From the NCBI RefSeq assembly GCF_001439605.1, contig NZ_LMBX01000007.1:124001-188000 (forward strand): a stretch of 64,000 nucleotides of DNA. Direction: 5' to 3'. Positions 56,004-64,000 of the stretch are shown here, in pieces (positions within the stretch are counted from its first letter, which is position 1; every line of letters begins with the position of its first letter). Source of the DNA: Cytobacillus praedii (GTDB lineage Bacteria; Bacillota; Bacilli; Bacillales; Cytobacillaceae). The notes under the pieces are model-generated. The model made no database searches, had not been told where the DNA came from, and worked only from the letters and a program-made list of their open reading frames with translations. The position numbers and the translations under genes are program-made.

Positions 56004-56381
56004 TCATTTGTTTAATAATTTTAATTTTGCTTTAGAGGGAGTTTCATACTTAAGGTGCCCTAAATTTGGATAGGTATTTTGTATAACATAATAGCCGCCA
56101 CCAACATCAAAAAGGGGAGCATATCCTTGTATAGTTTTAGTACCATAGATACGATAAACTTCACCAGGCTTCAATTCCCGAACAGGGTCAAAAAGTTTAA
56201 CGCCCGAAGTGTCAACTTGCACTTTGAATAATGGGTTTTTTTGTAAAATTGTTACTCTTCCAATTTGGCCAGGTTTTAGCACTAAATTGTCCCACATTAC
56301 TTTTGGTGAAGCTGCATCAGGTGAAAGCGTAAAACTAAATAAAGCAAAAAGAGTAACAATTAAGATGGTAAGTTTTTTCAT
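56004..56381 (-). CDS. Secreted 125-residue protein with SH3-like repeat pattern
   Basis: The start at 56381 follows AAAGGAGG and opens a signal peptide (MKKLTILIVTLFALFSFTLS, cleavage near DAASP). The mature part reads VMWDNLVLKPGQIGRVTIL, LKPGEVYRIYG, GGGYYVIQN and ends YETPSKAKLKLLNK. This pattern recurs in extracellular Bacillus proteins and phage lysin tails as a small SH3-like or wall-associated domain, from memory only. No catalytic motif is visible. The longer frame (from 56528) has no ribosome binding site. Confidence 0.75.
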   Translation of the reverse strand: MKKLTILIVTLFALFSFTLSPDAASPKVMWDNLVLKPGQIGRVTILQKNPLFKVQVDTSGVKLFDPVRELKPGEVYRIYGTKTIQGYAPLFDVGGGYYVIQNTYPNLGHLKYETPSKAKLKLLNK

Positions 56382-57059
56382 ATAATGGCCTCCTTTTAAC
56401 AAGTTATGAAAATAATAACATTTTAGGAAAAGGGTTTCATTGGTAATTAGTGGAATTGGTTGTGGGCAAATATATATAAGGTAGGGGTGTAACAAAAAGG
56501 TTATAAAATAAAAAAGAGAGATGAACATTAGGCGCTCTATAGCTATCTGCTAAACCATTCTCCCATCTTGACAAGTAGTGGCTGCATCGCTAAAGATTCT
56601 AAAGACCTTGGTGGCGTTGGTTATAAAAAAAGAAAAAAAGATCCAGGTGCTGGTGGTATGAAGTTAGTAGATCAGGAACTGGTGGGCATTAAGACTTACT
56701 GCACTCATTTTTATGAGTTCTATAGGTGATTTTAAAAATTACCAACAAAGCTATTTGAATGCATACACTTCGAGGGCAATTCCTTATCCATATACTAGAA
56801 TTCTAAATAAGGGAGGAATAGCTAATACAATTAGATGCAATAGATACAGAGGGTTATTTATTCACAATTGAAATATAGTCTTCAGTTCAACAAACTGAGT
56901 ACCAGATGCACATCAAATTTTACTAAATTAACGAAGGGGAGTCTAAAATCAATGGATAACAATGAGGAAATAAATTAAAGAAAGTTCAAATATAACAATG
57001 ATCTTCCATCCTTATACAATTATGGTAGAATAATAGGAGTGTATAAGGGGGAGAATCGA
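56382..57059 (+). other. 678-base stretch without an intact gene; possible lipoprotein remnant
   Basis: The left part (to about 56520) carries the minus-strand promoter region of the secreted protein. At about 56560-56730 a plus-strand frame reads PILTSSGCIAKDSKDLGGVG and then KRKKDPGAGG, with a lipobox-like SSGC but no start codon. It may be a fragment of a lost lipoprotein. The rest is AT-rich and shows no coding or structural signal that I trust. Confidence 0.35.
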
Positions 57060-57689
57060 ATGAAGAAAATATTGTGCTTATTATTAATTAGTATATTGAT
57101 TGCTATGACCTCAGGGTGCGGACAGGAGAAAATAGATAACAACAAATCATCAGATGGGGTTTCTGAGAAAACGGTTAAAGAAAATTCAGATGAACAATCG
57201 ATAGAAGTTGATAAGGGGCTATTAAATGTTGAAATAACCTTGCCGGCATCATTATTTGAAGATCAAGATATTAATGGGGTAATTGAGGAAGCAAAGAATG
57301 AGGGTATCGACGATATTAAACAAAATCCCGACGGTTCCTTAACTTACATCATGTCAAAGTCCAAGCATAAAGAAATGTTGAAAGAATTAGAATCGGGATT
57401 GTTGGAATCTATTGAAGATGCCAAAAATAGTGAGGACTATGTTTCAATTAAAGATGTTACTCATAATAAATCATTTTCAGAATTTACATTAATTGTCGAT
57501 AAAGAAAAATATGAAAATAGTTTTGATGGCTTTGTTTCATTAGGTTTCGCTCTATCAGGAATGTACTATCAATTATTTAATGGAGTTAGTCCAGACGACT
57601 ATAAAGTAACGATTATTATCAAAAATGAAGCAACTGGAGAAGTTATTAATACCATCGTATATCCTGATGCATTAAATGAAAGTGAATAA
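57060..57689 (+). CDS. Lipoprotein of unknown function, 209 residues
   Basis: The ATG at 57060 follows AAGGGGGAG. A lipoprotein signal (MKKILCLLLISILIAMTSGC) puts the acylated cysteine at residue 20. It is followed by an acidic, serine-rich linker and a soluble alpha/beta domain (VEITLPASLFEDQDINGVIE, KSFSEFTLIVDKEKYENSFD, YKVTIIIKNEATGEVINTIV). Similar antigen-like lipoproteins occur in phage-derived or accessory regions of Bacillota. No enzymatic motif is visible. It has its own strong terminator. Confidence 0.8.
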   Translation: MKKILCLLLISILIAMTSGCGQEKIDNNKSSDGVSEKTVKENSDEQSIEVDKGLLNVEITLPASLFEDQDINGVIEEAKNEGIDDIKQNPDGSLTYIMSKSKHKEMLKELESGLLESIEDAKNSEDYVSIKDVTHNKSFSEFTLIVDKEKYENSFDGFVSLGFALSGMYYQLFNGVSPDDYKVTIIIKNEATGEVINTIVYPDALNESE

Positions 57690-57698
57690 TTGCTGATT

Positions 57699-57723
57699 GG
57701 CACCTAAATTTAGGTGCCTTTTA
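57699..57723 (+). terminator. Intrinsic terminator of the lipoprotein gene
   Basis: GGCACCTAAATTTAGGTGCC is a perfect 20-base palindrome followed by TTTTA. Confidence 0.88.
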
Positions 57724-57891
57724 TATTGGGAAGAGCCAGGTGTGCAAGGATCATGAGTAAAGATAAATTACTTAGATTTTCCAAATACTTAGTATTAATA
57801 AAATATGAGTAGAATTCTTATATTCAATGTAATTAGGTGTATTTCCGTTTTTAATAAGGGACAATCTCATTTGGAAAGGGAAATAAGTAAT

Positions 57892-58197
57892 TTAAACTTT
57901 ATCATGTACACCATCAGGAAAGTTTTTATTCCAATTTTTATCACCAGTGTGTTCAAAGTCTTGTACGGTACGTTCCAAGACATCGAGCATCCATTGTTTA
58001 GTTTCTTGTATTGTATCGTAGAATACTTTTTCTTCAACACCAGATGTTTTTATTCCTGCTAGTGCGTTTGATGCCATCAGTCGCCGGTGCTCATCTCCTT
58101 TTTTATCATATTCATCAAATACATGCCTTACAAAAATTGTTAAGTCCTTTTGTTCATTTGTTAACCTTTTTTGTATTTCAGCTAATCTTTTATCCAC
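57892..58197 (-). CDS. Unrecognised 101-residue helical protein
   Basis: A GTG start at 58197 has AAAGGGG 8 bases upstream on the minus strand. The protein (DKRLAEIQKRLTNEQKDLTI, KGDEHRRLMASNALAGIKTSG, DTIQETKQWMLDVLERTVQD) is charged and mostly helical with no membrane segment. I do not recognise it. It lies between the lipoprotein and mreBH genes in the accessory stretch. The 303-base gap 58198-58500 holds only its upstream region and the mreBH terminator. Confidence 0.65.
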   Translation of the reverse strand: MDKRLAEIQKRLTNEQKDLTIFVRHVFDEYDKKGDEHRRLMASNALAGIKTSGVEEKVFYDTIQETKQWMLDVLERTVQDFEHTGDKNWNKNFPDGVHDKV

Positions 58198-58445
58198 TGT
58201 ATATCCCCTTTGTTTTATAATGATTTGAACCTTGTAAAAGTATTCCCCAAAGTAACGAATACCATGTTTTATTGTTCAAGCTCATCATGATTATTTGAAG
58301 CCATTAATAGCCTTTAGAGCTATTTAAATTAAAAAGGAACAGGTGAATCGTTCATAAATGCTAAATTTCACGGGATTAACTGAAATTGGTAAATTTGCAT
58401 TCACAATATGCTATTTATCATAAAAATATTATGTTAACTAAGGTA

Positions 58446-58491
58446 AAAGAACAATGAAGTGCTCTCATCCATTTTCAGAGAGCACTTCATT
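58446..58491 (-). terminator. Terminator of mreBH
   Basis: A 14-bp perfect stem (58453-58466 with 58478-58491) is followed on the minus strand by GTTCTTTT. Confidence 0.85.
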
Positions 58492-58500
58492 TTCTCTATT

Positions 58501-59508
58501 TTACTTAGTCGCAGTTTGCAACTTCCCAATATACTTCAAAGCTTTGCCTGTTCCAATTGCCACCGATTCTAAGGGACTTGGTGCTAAATGGACAGGTACA
58601 AAGATTTCATTCGCAATCCATTCCTTCAAGCCATTAAGAAGGGCACCGCCACCAGATAATATAACGCCTCGATCAACGATATCGCCGCTCAACTCTGCGG
58701 GGCTATCTTCTAATGTTGCTCGGATTGCTTCAAGAATATGTAGCAAGGATTCTTTTAATGCCTCTCGTATTTTGTAAGAAGATAGTGTAATCGTTTTGGG
58801 CAGACCAGTTACAAGATCGCGGCCTCTAATATCCATTGTCAATTCTTCATGGTCTATAAGTGCATAGCCAATTTCCATTTTCACTTGCTCAGCAGTTCTT
58901 TCACCAATTAGGACATTGAAGTCTCTGCGAACGTATTGGATGATATCATCGTCAAGCTTGTCTCCACCAATACGAATAGAATGGCAGGCTACGACTCCTC
59001 CATATGAAATAATTGCGACTTCTGTAGAGCCACCACCAATATCTACAACAACATTTGCAATGGGCTCATCTACAGGCAAGTCTGCGCCAATTGCGGCTGC
59101 AACAGGTTCTTCAATTAAATGGACTTGCTTTGCACCTGCATTTTTTGCTGCGTCCTGAATGGCTCTTCTTTCCACACTCGTAGAACCAGAAGGTGTGCAT
59201 ATAATTACATTTGGTTTTCTAATTGAAAAACCTGCTTTTTTAGTTGCCTTTCCTATTACATATCTAAGCATATCCGATGTTGTTTGATAATCTGCAATCA
59301 CACCATCTTTTAATGGACGGATAGCGACGATCTTGCCTGGAGTTTTTCCAATCATTTCTTTTGCTTCTTTGCCGACGGCTAGAACCTTTTGTGTCACTGT
59401 ATCAATTGCTACAACGGAAGGTTCATTAAAGGTAATTCCTTTATTTTTACAATATACAAGAATATTTGCAGTTCCTAGATCAATTCCTAGTTCATAAGTT
59501 GTAATCAT
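58501..59508 (-). CDS. mreBH: Rod-shape-determining actin homologue MreBH
   Basis: The 335-residue actin-like protein shows phosphate 1 [20 protein letters not shown], phosphate 2 [16 protein letters not shown] and the adenosine motif [16 protein letters not shown]. Length equals B. subtilis MreBH, and positions such as [14 protein letters not shown] and [18 protein letters not shown] match it better than MreB or Mbl as I recall them. MreBH steers the cell wall hydrolase LytE during elongation. The ATG at 59508 (GGTGGGAAATA before it) is preferred to a longer start at 59538. A sigma-I-like -35 lies upstream. In B. subtilis mreBH is elsewhere on the chromosome. Confidence 0.9.
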   Translation of the reverse strand: MITTYELGIDLGTANILVYCKNKGITFNEPSVVAIDTVTQKVLAVGKEAKEMIGKTPGKIVAIRPLKDGVIADYQTTSDMLRYVIGKATKKAGFSIRKPNVIICTPSGSTSVERRAIQDAAKNAGAKQVHLIEEPVAAAIGADLPVDEPIANVVVDIGGGSTEVAIISYGGVVACHSIRIGGDKLDDDIIQYVRRDFNVLIGERTAEQVKMEIGYALIDHEELTMDIRGRDLVTGLPKTITLSSYKIREALKESLLHILEAIRATLEDSPAELSGDIVDRGVILSGGGALLNGLKEWIANEIFVPVHLAPSPLESVAIGTGKALKYIGKLQTATK

Positions 59509-59550
59509 TATTTCCCACCTATTTTCTTCAAATTCCATATAATCTTCTAA

Positions 59551-59574
59551 TACGTTAACACGAATTTGGGGGTT
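59551..59574 (-). promoter_or_regulatory. Putative sigma-I promoter of mreBH
   Basis: On the minus strand AACCCCC (59568-59574), the typical sigma-I -35 core, is followed after 13 bases by CGTA (59551-59554) in place of the consensus CGAA. B. subtilis mreBH is an established sigma-I target. The remainder of 59509-59855 is AT-rich; TATACA near 59803 may be the miaA -10. Confidence 0.5.
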
Positions 59575-59855
59575 TAAAAGGAATTGTTATCGTAACGTAA
59601 ATCAAATGTAAAAAACGAAGAAATTTTTACCAATATATTTAATAAATGAAAAGAATATGGCAGATTATATCCAATGATAAATGAATAGCATGATCTTTTT
59701 CTGTTAATAATGGGTAGATGTGGAAATTAATTTTGTTAGTGAAATGATAAAAAACAGGAAAGAATTTTATCAATATGATACGATAGGAGAAAATATCCTT
59801 GTTATACAATTAGGGAATAGATAATATAGTAGGCAGTAAAGGCAGTGAGAGTAAA

Positions 59856-60818
59856 TTGAACAAGAAGGAAAAGCTTGTTGTACTGATTGGTCCAACAGCA
59901 GTGGGGAAGACGAAATTAAGTATTGAATTAGCAAAAAGATTCAACGGGGAAATTATTAGCGGGGATTCGATGCAAATTTATAAAGGGATGGATATCGGTA
60001 CAGCAAAAATTAAGCCAACTGAAATGGAAGGAATTCCACATCATTTAATTGATATTAAGAATCCTGACGAGCCTTTTTCGGTTGCCGAGTTTCAAGAACT
60101 TGTCCGATTGAAAATTACGGAAATATCTCAAAGAGGAAAGCTTCCCATGATTGTTGGTGGAACTGGTTTATATATTCAGTCAGTTATTTATGATTATCAA
60201 TTTTCGGAAGCTCCTTCTGACGATCGTTTTCGAATCATGCTGGAAAAAAGAGCAGATGAGGAAGGAAATGAGAAGCTGCATCAAGAATTGATGGAAATAG
60301 ATCCTGAAAGCGCAAGGAAGATCCATCCAAATAATGTTCGCAGAGTAATTAGAGCGCTAGAAGTGTACCACTGTACAGGAAAAACCGTAAGCGATTACCA
60401 GGAAATACAGCAGCCTGAATTGATGTATGAAACAGCTATAATTGGACTAACAATGGAACGGGATAAGCTGTATGAACGTATCAATTATAGAGTAGATTTA
60501 ATGGTAAGAGATGGACTTCTCCCAGAGGTAGAGAAATTATACTTGCAAGGATTAAAGGACTGTCAATCAATTCAAGCAATTGGATATAAAGAAATTTATG
60601 AATACTTTCATGCCCGTGTTACGCTTGAAGAAGCTGTCACACAGTTAAAACAAAATTCAAGACGTTACGCGAAAAGACAGTTAACCTGGTTCCGAAATAA
60701 AATGAATGTCGACTGGTTTGATATGACTGATGCCGCGGGTTTAGAAGGATTTGAAAAAAAACTTGATGAAATTTCCACACATATTGAAGGAAAGCTGCAA
60801 TTAAAATCGAATACATAG
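59856..60818 (+). CDS. miaA: tRNA dimethylallyltransferase MiaA
   Basis: The 320-residue enzyme prenylates A37 of tRNAs reading U-initial codons, providing the substrate of MiaB (41055). The P-loop [52 protein letters not shown] and the tRNA-binding [14 protein letters not shown] and [14 protein letters not shown] are all present. The start is TTG with a weak ribosome binding site. hfq follows after 28 bases. Confidence 0.96.
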   Translation: MNKKEKLVVLIGPTAVGKTKLSIELAKRFNGEIISGDSMQIYKGMDIGTAKIKPTEMEGIPHHLIDIKNPDEPFSVAEFQELVRLKITEISQRGKLPMIVGGTGLYIQSVIYDYQFSEAPSDDRFRIMLEKRADEEGNEKLHQELMEIDPESARKIHPNNVRRVIRALEVYHCTGKTVSDYQEIQQPELMYETAIIGLTMERDKLYERINYRVDLMVRDGLLPEVEKLYLQGLKDCQSIQAIGYKEIYEYFHARVTLEEAVTQLKQNSRRYAKRQLTWFRNKMNVDWFDMTDAAGLEGFEKKLDEISTHIEGKLQLKSNT

Positions 60819-60846
60819 TATTAGAGATAAAAGAGGAGGAAATTGT

Positions 60847-61077
60847 ATGAAAACATCGATCAATATTCAGGATCAATTTTTAAATCAGCTTCGCAAGGAT
60901 AATACCAATGTAACGGTCTTTTTATTAAATGGATTCCAAATCAGAGGACAAATTAAAGGCTTTGATAATTTTACTGTACTATTTGAATCGGAAGGAAAGC
61001 AGCAGCTTGTTTATAAGCATGCTATTTCAACATTTGCACCTCAGCGAAATGTACAGCTGGATATGGATAACCAGTAA
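60847..61077 (+). CDS. hfq: RNA chaperone Hfq
   Basis: The 76-residue Sm-like protein forms hexameric rings that bind small RNAs and U/A-rich RNA. The Sm1 motif [26 protein letters not shown] and Sm2 motif [13 protein letters not shown] are complete; the C-terminal tail is short, as usual in Bacillota. Ribosome binding site AGAGGAGG. It is co-transcribed with miaA and followed by a strong terminator. Confidence 0.97.
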   Translation: MKTSINIQDQFLNQLRKDNTNVTVFLLNGFQIRGQIKGFDNFTVLFESEGKQQLVYKHAISTFAPQRNVQLDMDNQ

Positions 61078-61105
61078 AAGTCTTGTTATATAAATAAATG
61101 AACGT

Positions 61106-61139
61106 GACCCTCGCTTCTATTGTAGCGGGGGTTTTTTTT
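61106..61139 (+). terminator. Intrinsic terminator of miaA-hfq
   Basis: The arms ACCCTCGCT and AGCGGGGGT (about 61107-61132) are followed by a long T run. Confidence 0.88.
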
Positions 61140-61582
61140 GAGTAAGTTGAAAAGTTGAATACAGAGATAGTTTTAGATAAAAAAGAAAAAATGGTAATCC
61201 GGCAATTGTTTCTATTCAGGAAAAAGCAATTGGAAGTATTAGATAAGTGTGAATATGGGGGGATAAACAGTCTGTGAACAAGGCAGTTTAATTAGTGAAA
61301 ATTACAATCCAAGATTTTAAGACGGCAATATAGAGAAGATTGATCATTCCTGGTTTAAATTTCTTATTTAAATTCCATAAAAACCAAAGTATTTCTATCA
61401 AGCTGAGATTAATTTATTAACTGGAATATGCCATTCTAATATGTAAAGGAAGATTGGAATGCCTATTTCATGTCTTCATCTCTATTTTCAATCTTCCGCT
61501 TCGACTCATAGACTTATAGCTATCTTTACAAGTTAATTAAACGGAATAAAGACATGGGCGGTTTGTCTATGTCTTTTTTTGT
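61140..61582 (+). other. Gene-free stretch ending in an orphan terminator; possible small RNA
   Basis: No convincing ORF occurs in the 742 bases between hfq and the ABC permease. GGAAGATTG (61448-61456) pairs with CAATCTTCC (61489-61497). At 61548-61576 AAAGACAT pairs with ATGTCTTT and is followed by T4, a good intrinsic terminator with no gene before it. This is the pattern of a small RNA or of a decayed gene. 61583-61819 is very AT-rich with nothing recognised. Confidence 0.35.
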
Positions 61583-61819
61583 TATTTTATTACTAAAATC
61601 TGATATTTTTTCCGAATAATATAAATTATTTTAAAATTTTAACTGTACTATTTTGATTAAACTCTTATAATGGATAAGGAAGATGAATTTCCTATAAAAC
61701 CCAAAATTTGAAATAAAACCATACTAAAATTGATTAATAATAGATTGGTATGAAAAACATATGAATTTGAACAGAATAACTTTATTTCGAAATAGGATGC
61801 CTTAAAAGGAGAAGTCAAG

Positions 61820-63037
61820 ATGAATAAATCAATAATCATCCATGAGTTCAAAACGATAAGCAAAAGCAAGAAAAATATTTTATTTATAATCTCTTTGATA
61901 GTTTTGATTTTTAGTTACAGTTTTTTGGTCCTGCCAACGAAAAAAACTCCAGACTCCTTTAATCACCAAGAAGTAAAGCAAGAGATAGAGGATATAGCAG
62001 CAATTCAAAAGGGGAGAGAATCAAGAGGCGCAACCGGTTTCCATAACATGGCGGGGAGAGCCATTTATGCTGAGGCTGAATATTCATATAAGATAAAAAG
62101 TAAACTCGTTAGCGCATTTGAAGATCAAGATTTCATTCGTTTTAGCCACTTAAGGATGAAGGATTTTGCTTTCCATGGCATTACTTCAGATGAATTAATT
62201 ATTTCAAAATCTCCTTTTCCAGGGAAGGACACTATTCACTTATATAACCAAACGATACTTCGTTACCAAGGATATTTAGAAGAGAAGCTGCCCATTACCT
62301 ACAAGATAATTGAACAAAAAACTGCTTTGCAGACAATCCAAAATTTTCTCTTAAGCTCATCTGTGTTAGCAATTTTATTTTGTGCCATCTATTTTAGCAG
62401 CGATATGTTGGCAAAGGACCGTCAAAATCGGACAATTTTACAGGGAATACCTATTTCATGGTACCGCTTAATTAATTTAAAAACATTTGTTTCATTCACA
62501 TATACAACTGTTATTCTGGCGGGGCTCCTATTAATATCGGTCACAGTCCTTACCATTCTAAATGGTTTTGGATCTTTTGATATTCACGTCCCTATTATAC
62601 TTACGGAGAAAACAGGATCTTTTGGCTCTAGTTTAAATGATTATAACACTTTATCCATGGCTAAATTTCTGATTATGGCATTCAGTTTTTTACCCATTCT
62701 AATCCATCTTTTTATAAGACTAAATGCTGTTTTAAGCTTATTATTTAAAAATGCTTGGCTTGTCCTTATGATTAGCACAGCTATTTTGTTCTCCGAACGG
62801 ATTTATTTTTCGAGAACATTAAGAGATTTATTTGGTATTAAAATTAGCAATTTTCCACAAACGTATTTTGAGTTCGGTAAAATCGTTACAGGGGAAAAAA
62901 ACTATTTAGTGAATTTAGAGACGATTACGTATGGAAAAGGGATTCTTGTTTTAATGATTACGCTCCTTATTTTGGAAATTGTGCTTTATGCAGTTTCCCG
63001 CATTATTAACAAGCGGCGTTTTTATCAAGGCATTTGA
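61820..63037 (+). CDS. ABC-2-type transporter permease, 405 residues
   Basis: The protein has an N-terminal helix (NILFIISLIVLIFSYSFLVL), a large extracytoplasmic loop of about 130 residues, then five hydrophobic helices (LLSSSVLAILFCAIYFSSDM onward). The cytosolic SSDMLAKDRQNRTILQGIPISWYRLI is the typical ABC-2 permease linker (compare FANEKERGTLEQLLSSPI). The substrate is unknown; such pairs often export peptides or lantibiotics or give immunity. AAAGGAG upstream sets the start. A second permease of the same kind follows after 27 bases. No ATPase gene lies upstream. Confidence 0.85.
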   Translation: MNKSIIIHEFKTISKSKKNILFIISLIVLIFSYSFLVLPTKKTPDSFNHQEVKQEIEDIAAIQKGRESRGATGFHNMAGRAIYAEAEYSYKIKSKLVSAFEDQDFIRFSHLRMKDFAFHGITSDELIISKSPFPGKDTIHLYNQTILRYQGYLEEKLPITYKIIEQKTALQTIQNFLLSSSVLAILFCAIYFSSDMLAKDRQNRTILQGIPISWYRLINLKTFVSFTYTTVILAGLLLISVTVLTILNGFGSFDIHVPIILTEKTGSFGSSLNDYNTLSMAKFLIMAFSFLPILIHLFIRLNAVLSLLFKNAWLVLMISTAILFSERIYFSRTLRDLFGIKISNFPQTYFEFGKIVTGEKNYLVNLETITYGKGILVLMITLLILEIVLYAVSRIINKRRFYQGI

Positions 63038-63064
63038 GCCATTTCAAAAGAAAGGAAATGGAAT

Positions 63065-64000
63065 ATGTTCTGGAAATATACACTTTTTGAAACAAAAATA
63101 TTATTGCACAATCGAAAAAACTGGTTTGTAGCTTCATGCCTATTGCTTTTTTTTCTTGTATTTTTTATTAATAGCAGCCAGGAAGAACCAATGTCATTAA
63201 AAGATCAAAAGAGAGAAGAAGCAAGGATTATGAATGCAACGTTTGATCATATAGAGGTTCAGCGTGAGGATGTACCTGAAATCAGTGAAATCTACGATAT
63301 TCTTACAAAGCAATCTTCCTTGATTAATTTTCAAGTGTACTATTTGGGGATTGGGGACGATAGTGAACAATATATAGAAAATGGCCTGGAATTAAATCAA
63401 TTGCGCCTAAAGGTTCATGAGCTAGGGAATAAAGGAATTCCTGATTACCTTATTACACCAAGAGAAGAAATTCTTAAAGAAAATGCTCTATTAAACTATA
63501 TGAAAGATCACAAGCTGCCAATTGGTGCGGATTCATTTTTAACAAATTATTATTTTGTCAACGCTCTACAATCAATGAGCGGGTTGTTATTTTTAACGAT
63601 TATCTTAATTAGCGGGAGTGAGTTACTTGTATTTGAACAGCGCCATCGTACGCTAGTTAAAGGATTTCCAATATCATTCATGAAAAAAGTAAATGCTAAA
63701 GTTGCTGTTCATTTTATATACATTTATTCATTTTTGCTTATTGGTTTTCTAATCGGGTGTACTTATGCAGTTGAAAAACTAAATGCTAAAGATTTTTCTT
63801 TTCCTGTATTAATTTATAAAACTGGAGATTATGTGGCAGTTTCTACTGCACAATATCTTGTATTTATTATTCTGGGAATGGCTCTTGTTACCGTGGTGCT
63901 GCTGTATTTTTCTATATTGCTTAATATGTTATTCCAAAACGCTTTTGCCAATCTACTTGTTGGATTAGGAATCTATTATCTTCCAGACCTGCTTGTGTCC
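63065..64000 (+). CDS. ABC-2-type transporter permease, 3' end outside window
   Basis: ATG 63065 (AAAGG upstream) opens a frame that is still open at base 64000 after 312 codons. It begins MFWKYTLFETKILLHNRKNW, has an N-terminal helix, a large loop, then helices with the cytosolic SGSELLVFEQRHRTLVKGFP, which parallels DMLAKDRQNRTILQGIP in the previous protein. The two are thus distant paralogues and probably form a heterodimeric permease. The ATPase is expected beyond the window. Confidence 0.85.
   Translation, partial: MFWKYTLFETKILLHNRKNWFVASCLLLFFLVFFINSSQEEPMSLKDQKREEARIMNATFDHIEVQREDVPEISEIYDILTKQSSLINFQVYYLGIGDDSEQYIENGLELNQLRLKVHELGNKGIPDYLITPREEILKENALLNYMKDHKLPIGADSFLTNYYFVNALQSMSGLLFLTIILISGSELLVFEQRHRTLVKGFPISFMKKVNAKVAVHFIYIYSFLLIGFLIGCTYAVEKLNAKDFSFPVLIYKTGDYVAVSTAQYLVFIILGMALVTVVLLYFSILLNMLFQNAFANLLVGLGIYYLPDLLVS

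Noticed and set aside
57805-58220. Two plus-strand ORFs (57805-58062 and 58011-58220)
   Set aside because: Antisense to the 101-residue minus-strand gene, which has the better start signals.
58454-58777. 107-residue plus-strand ORF
   Set aside because: Antisense shadow of mreBH without a ribosome binding site.
1-64000. CRISPR arrays, tRNA and rRNA genes, intact insertion sequences
   Set aside because: None were seen; no regular spacer-repeat arrays, tRNA cloverleaf signatures or transposase motifs (other than the recombinase remnants) were found.

Overview
The window is a chromosomal segment of a low-GC, spore-forming Bacillota of the family Bacillaceae. The evidence is gene content and order. 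Dipicolinate synthase (dpaAB), spoIIIE, spoVS, cotE, a tepA/ylzJ pair and the ymf genes follow the order of the Bacillus subtilis pnpA-to-hfq region. Strong AAGGAGG-type ribosome binding sites, frequent TTG/GTG starts and short GC stem plus U-run terminators also fit. The species cannot be named from this alone.

Layout. 1-7621: 3' part of pnp, ylxY-like deacetylase, mlpA protease, ymxH, dpaA-dpaB and asd. 7884-13127: dapG, dapA, a ribonuclease J at the rnjB position, tepA and ylzJ. 13561-22064: spoIIIE, a YmfC-type GntR regulator and a four-gene nucleoside-type ABC importer (BMP lipoprotein, ATPase, two permeases). 22392-23738 (minus): brnQ with a CodY-like box. 24240-33052: ymfF, ymfH, ymfI, ymfJ, ymfK, ymfM(rodZ-like), pgsA, cinA and recA with a LexA/DinR box. 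33302-43032: rny, ymdB, spoVS, an M19 dipeptidase, korAB, miaB and ricA(ymcA). 43152-45350: three small unrecognised minus-strand genes divergent from cotE. 45451-51422: LysE-family exporter, PH-domain protein, mutS and mutL. 51423-58400: an AT-rich accessory stretch. It holds two wrecked tyrosine recombinases, a helix-hairpin-helix glycosylase-like protein, a 42-residue secreted peptide gene missed by ordinary ORF cut-offs, broken small genes, a GNAT acetyltransferase and small secreted or membrane proteins. 58501-61077: mreBH (minus), miaA and hfq. 61820-64000: two ABC-2-type permeases, the second cut by the window end.

How the genes work together. asd, dapG and dapA supply the diaminopimelate branch, and its product feeds dipicolinate synthase (dpaAB) in the mother cell during sporulation. 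A sigma-K-like promoter lies before dpaA, another before cotE, and a sigma-H-like one before spoVS. RNA turnover and modification are well represented: pnp, RNase J, RNase Y, RicA, MiaB, MiaA and Hfq. So are genome maintenance (recA, mutS, mutL, spoIIIE) and envelope functions (pgsA, rodZ-like, mreBH, ylxY).

The mutL-miaA interval looks like an insertion hotspot and is where the undescribed material is concentrated. Degenerate copies of a hairpin-forming intergenic repeat family are scattered between core genes. All annotation is by reading translated motifs and remembered homologues; no database search was run.
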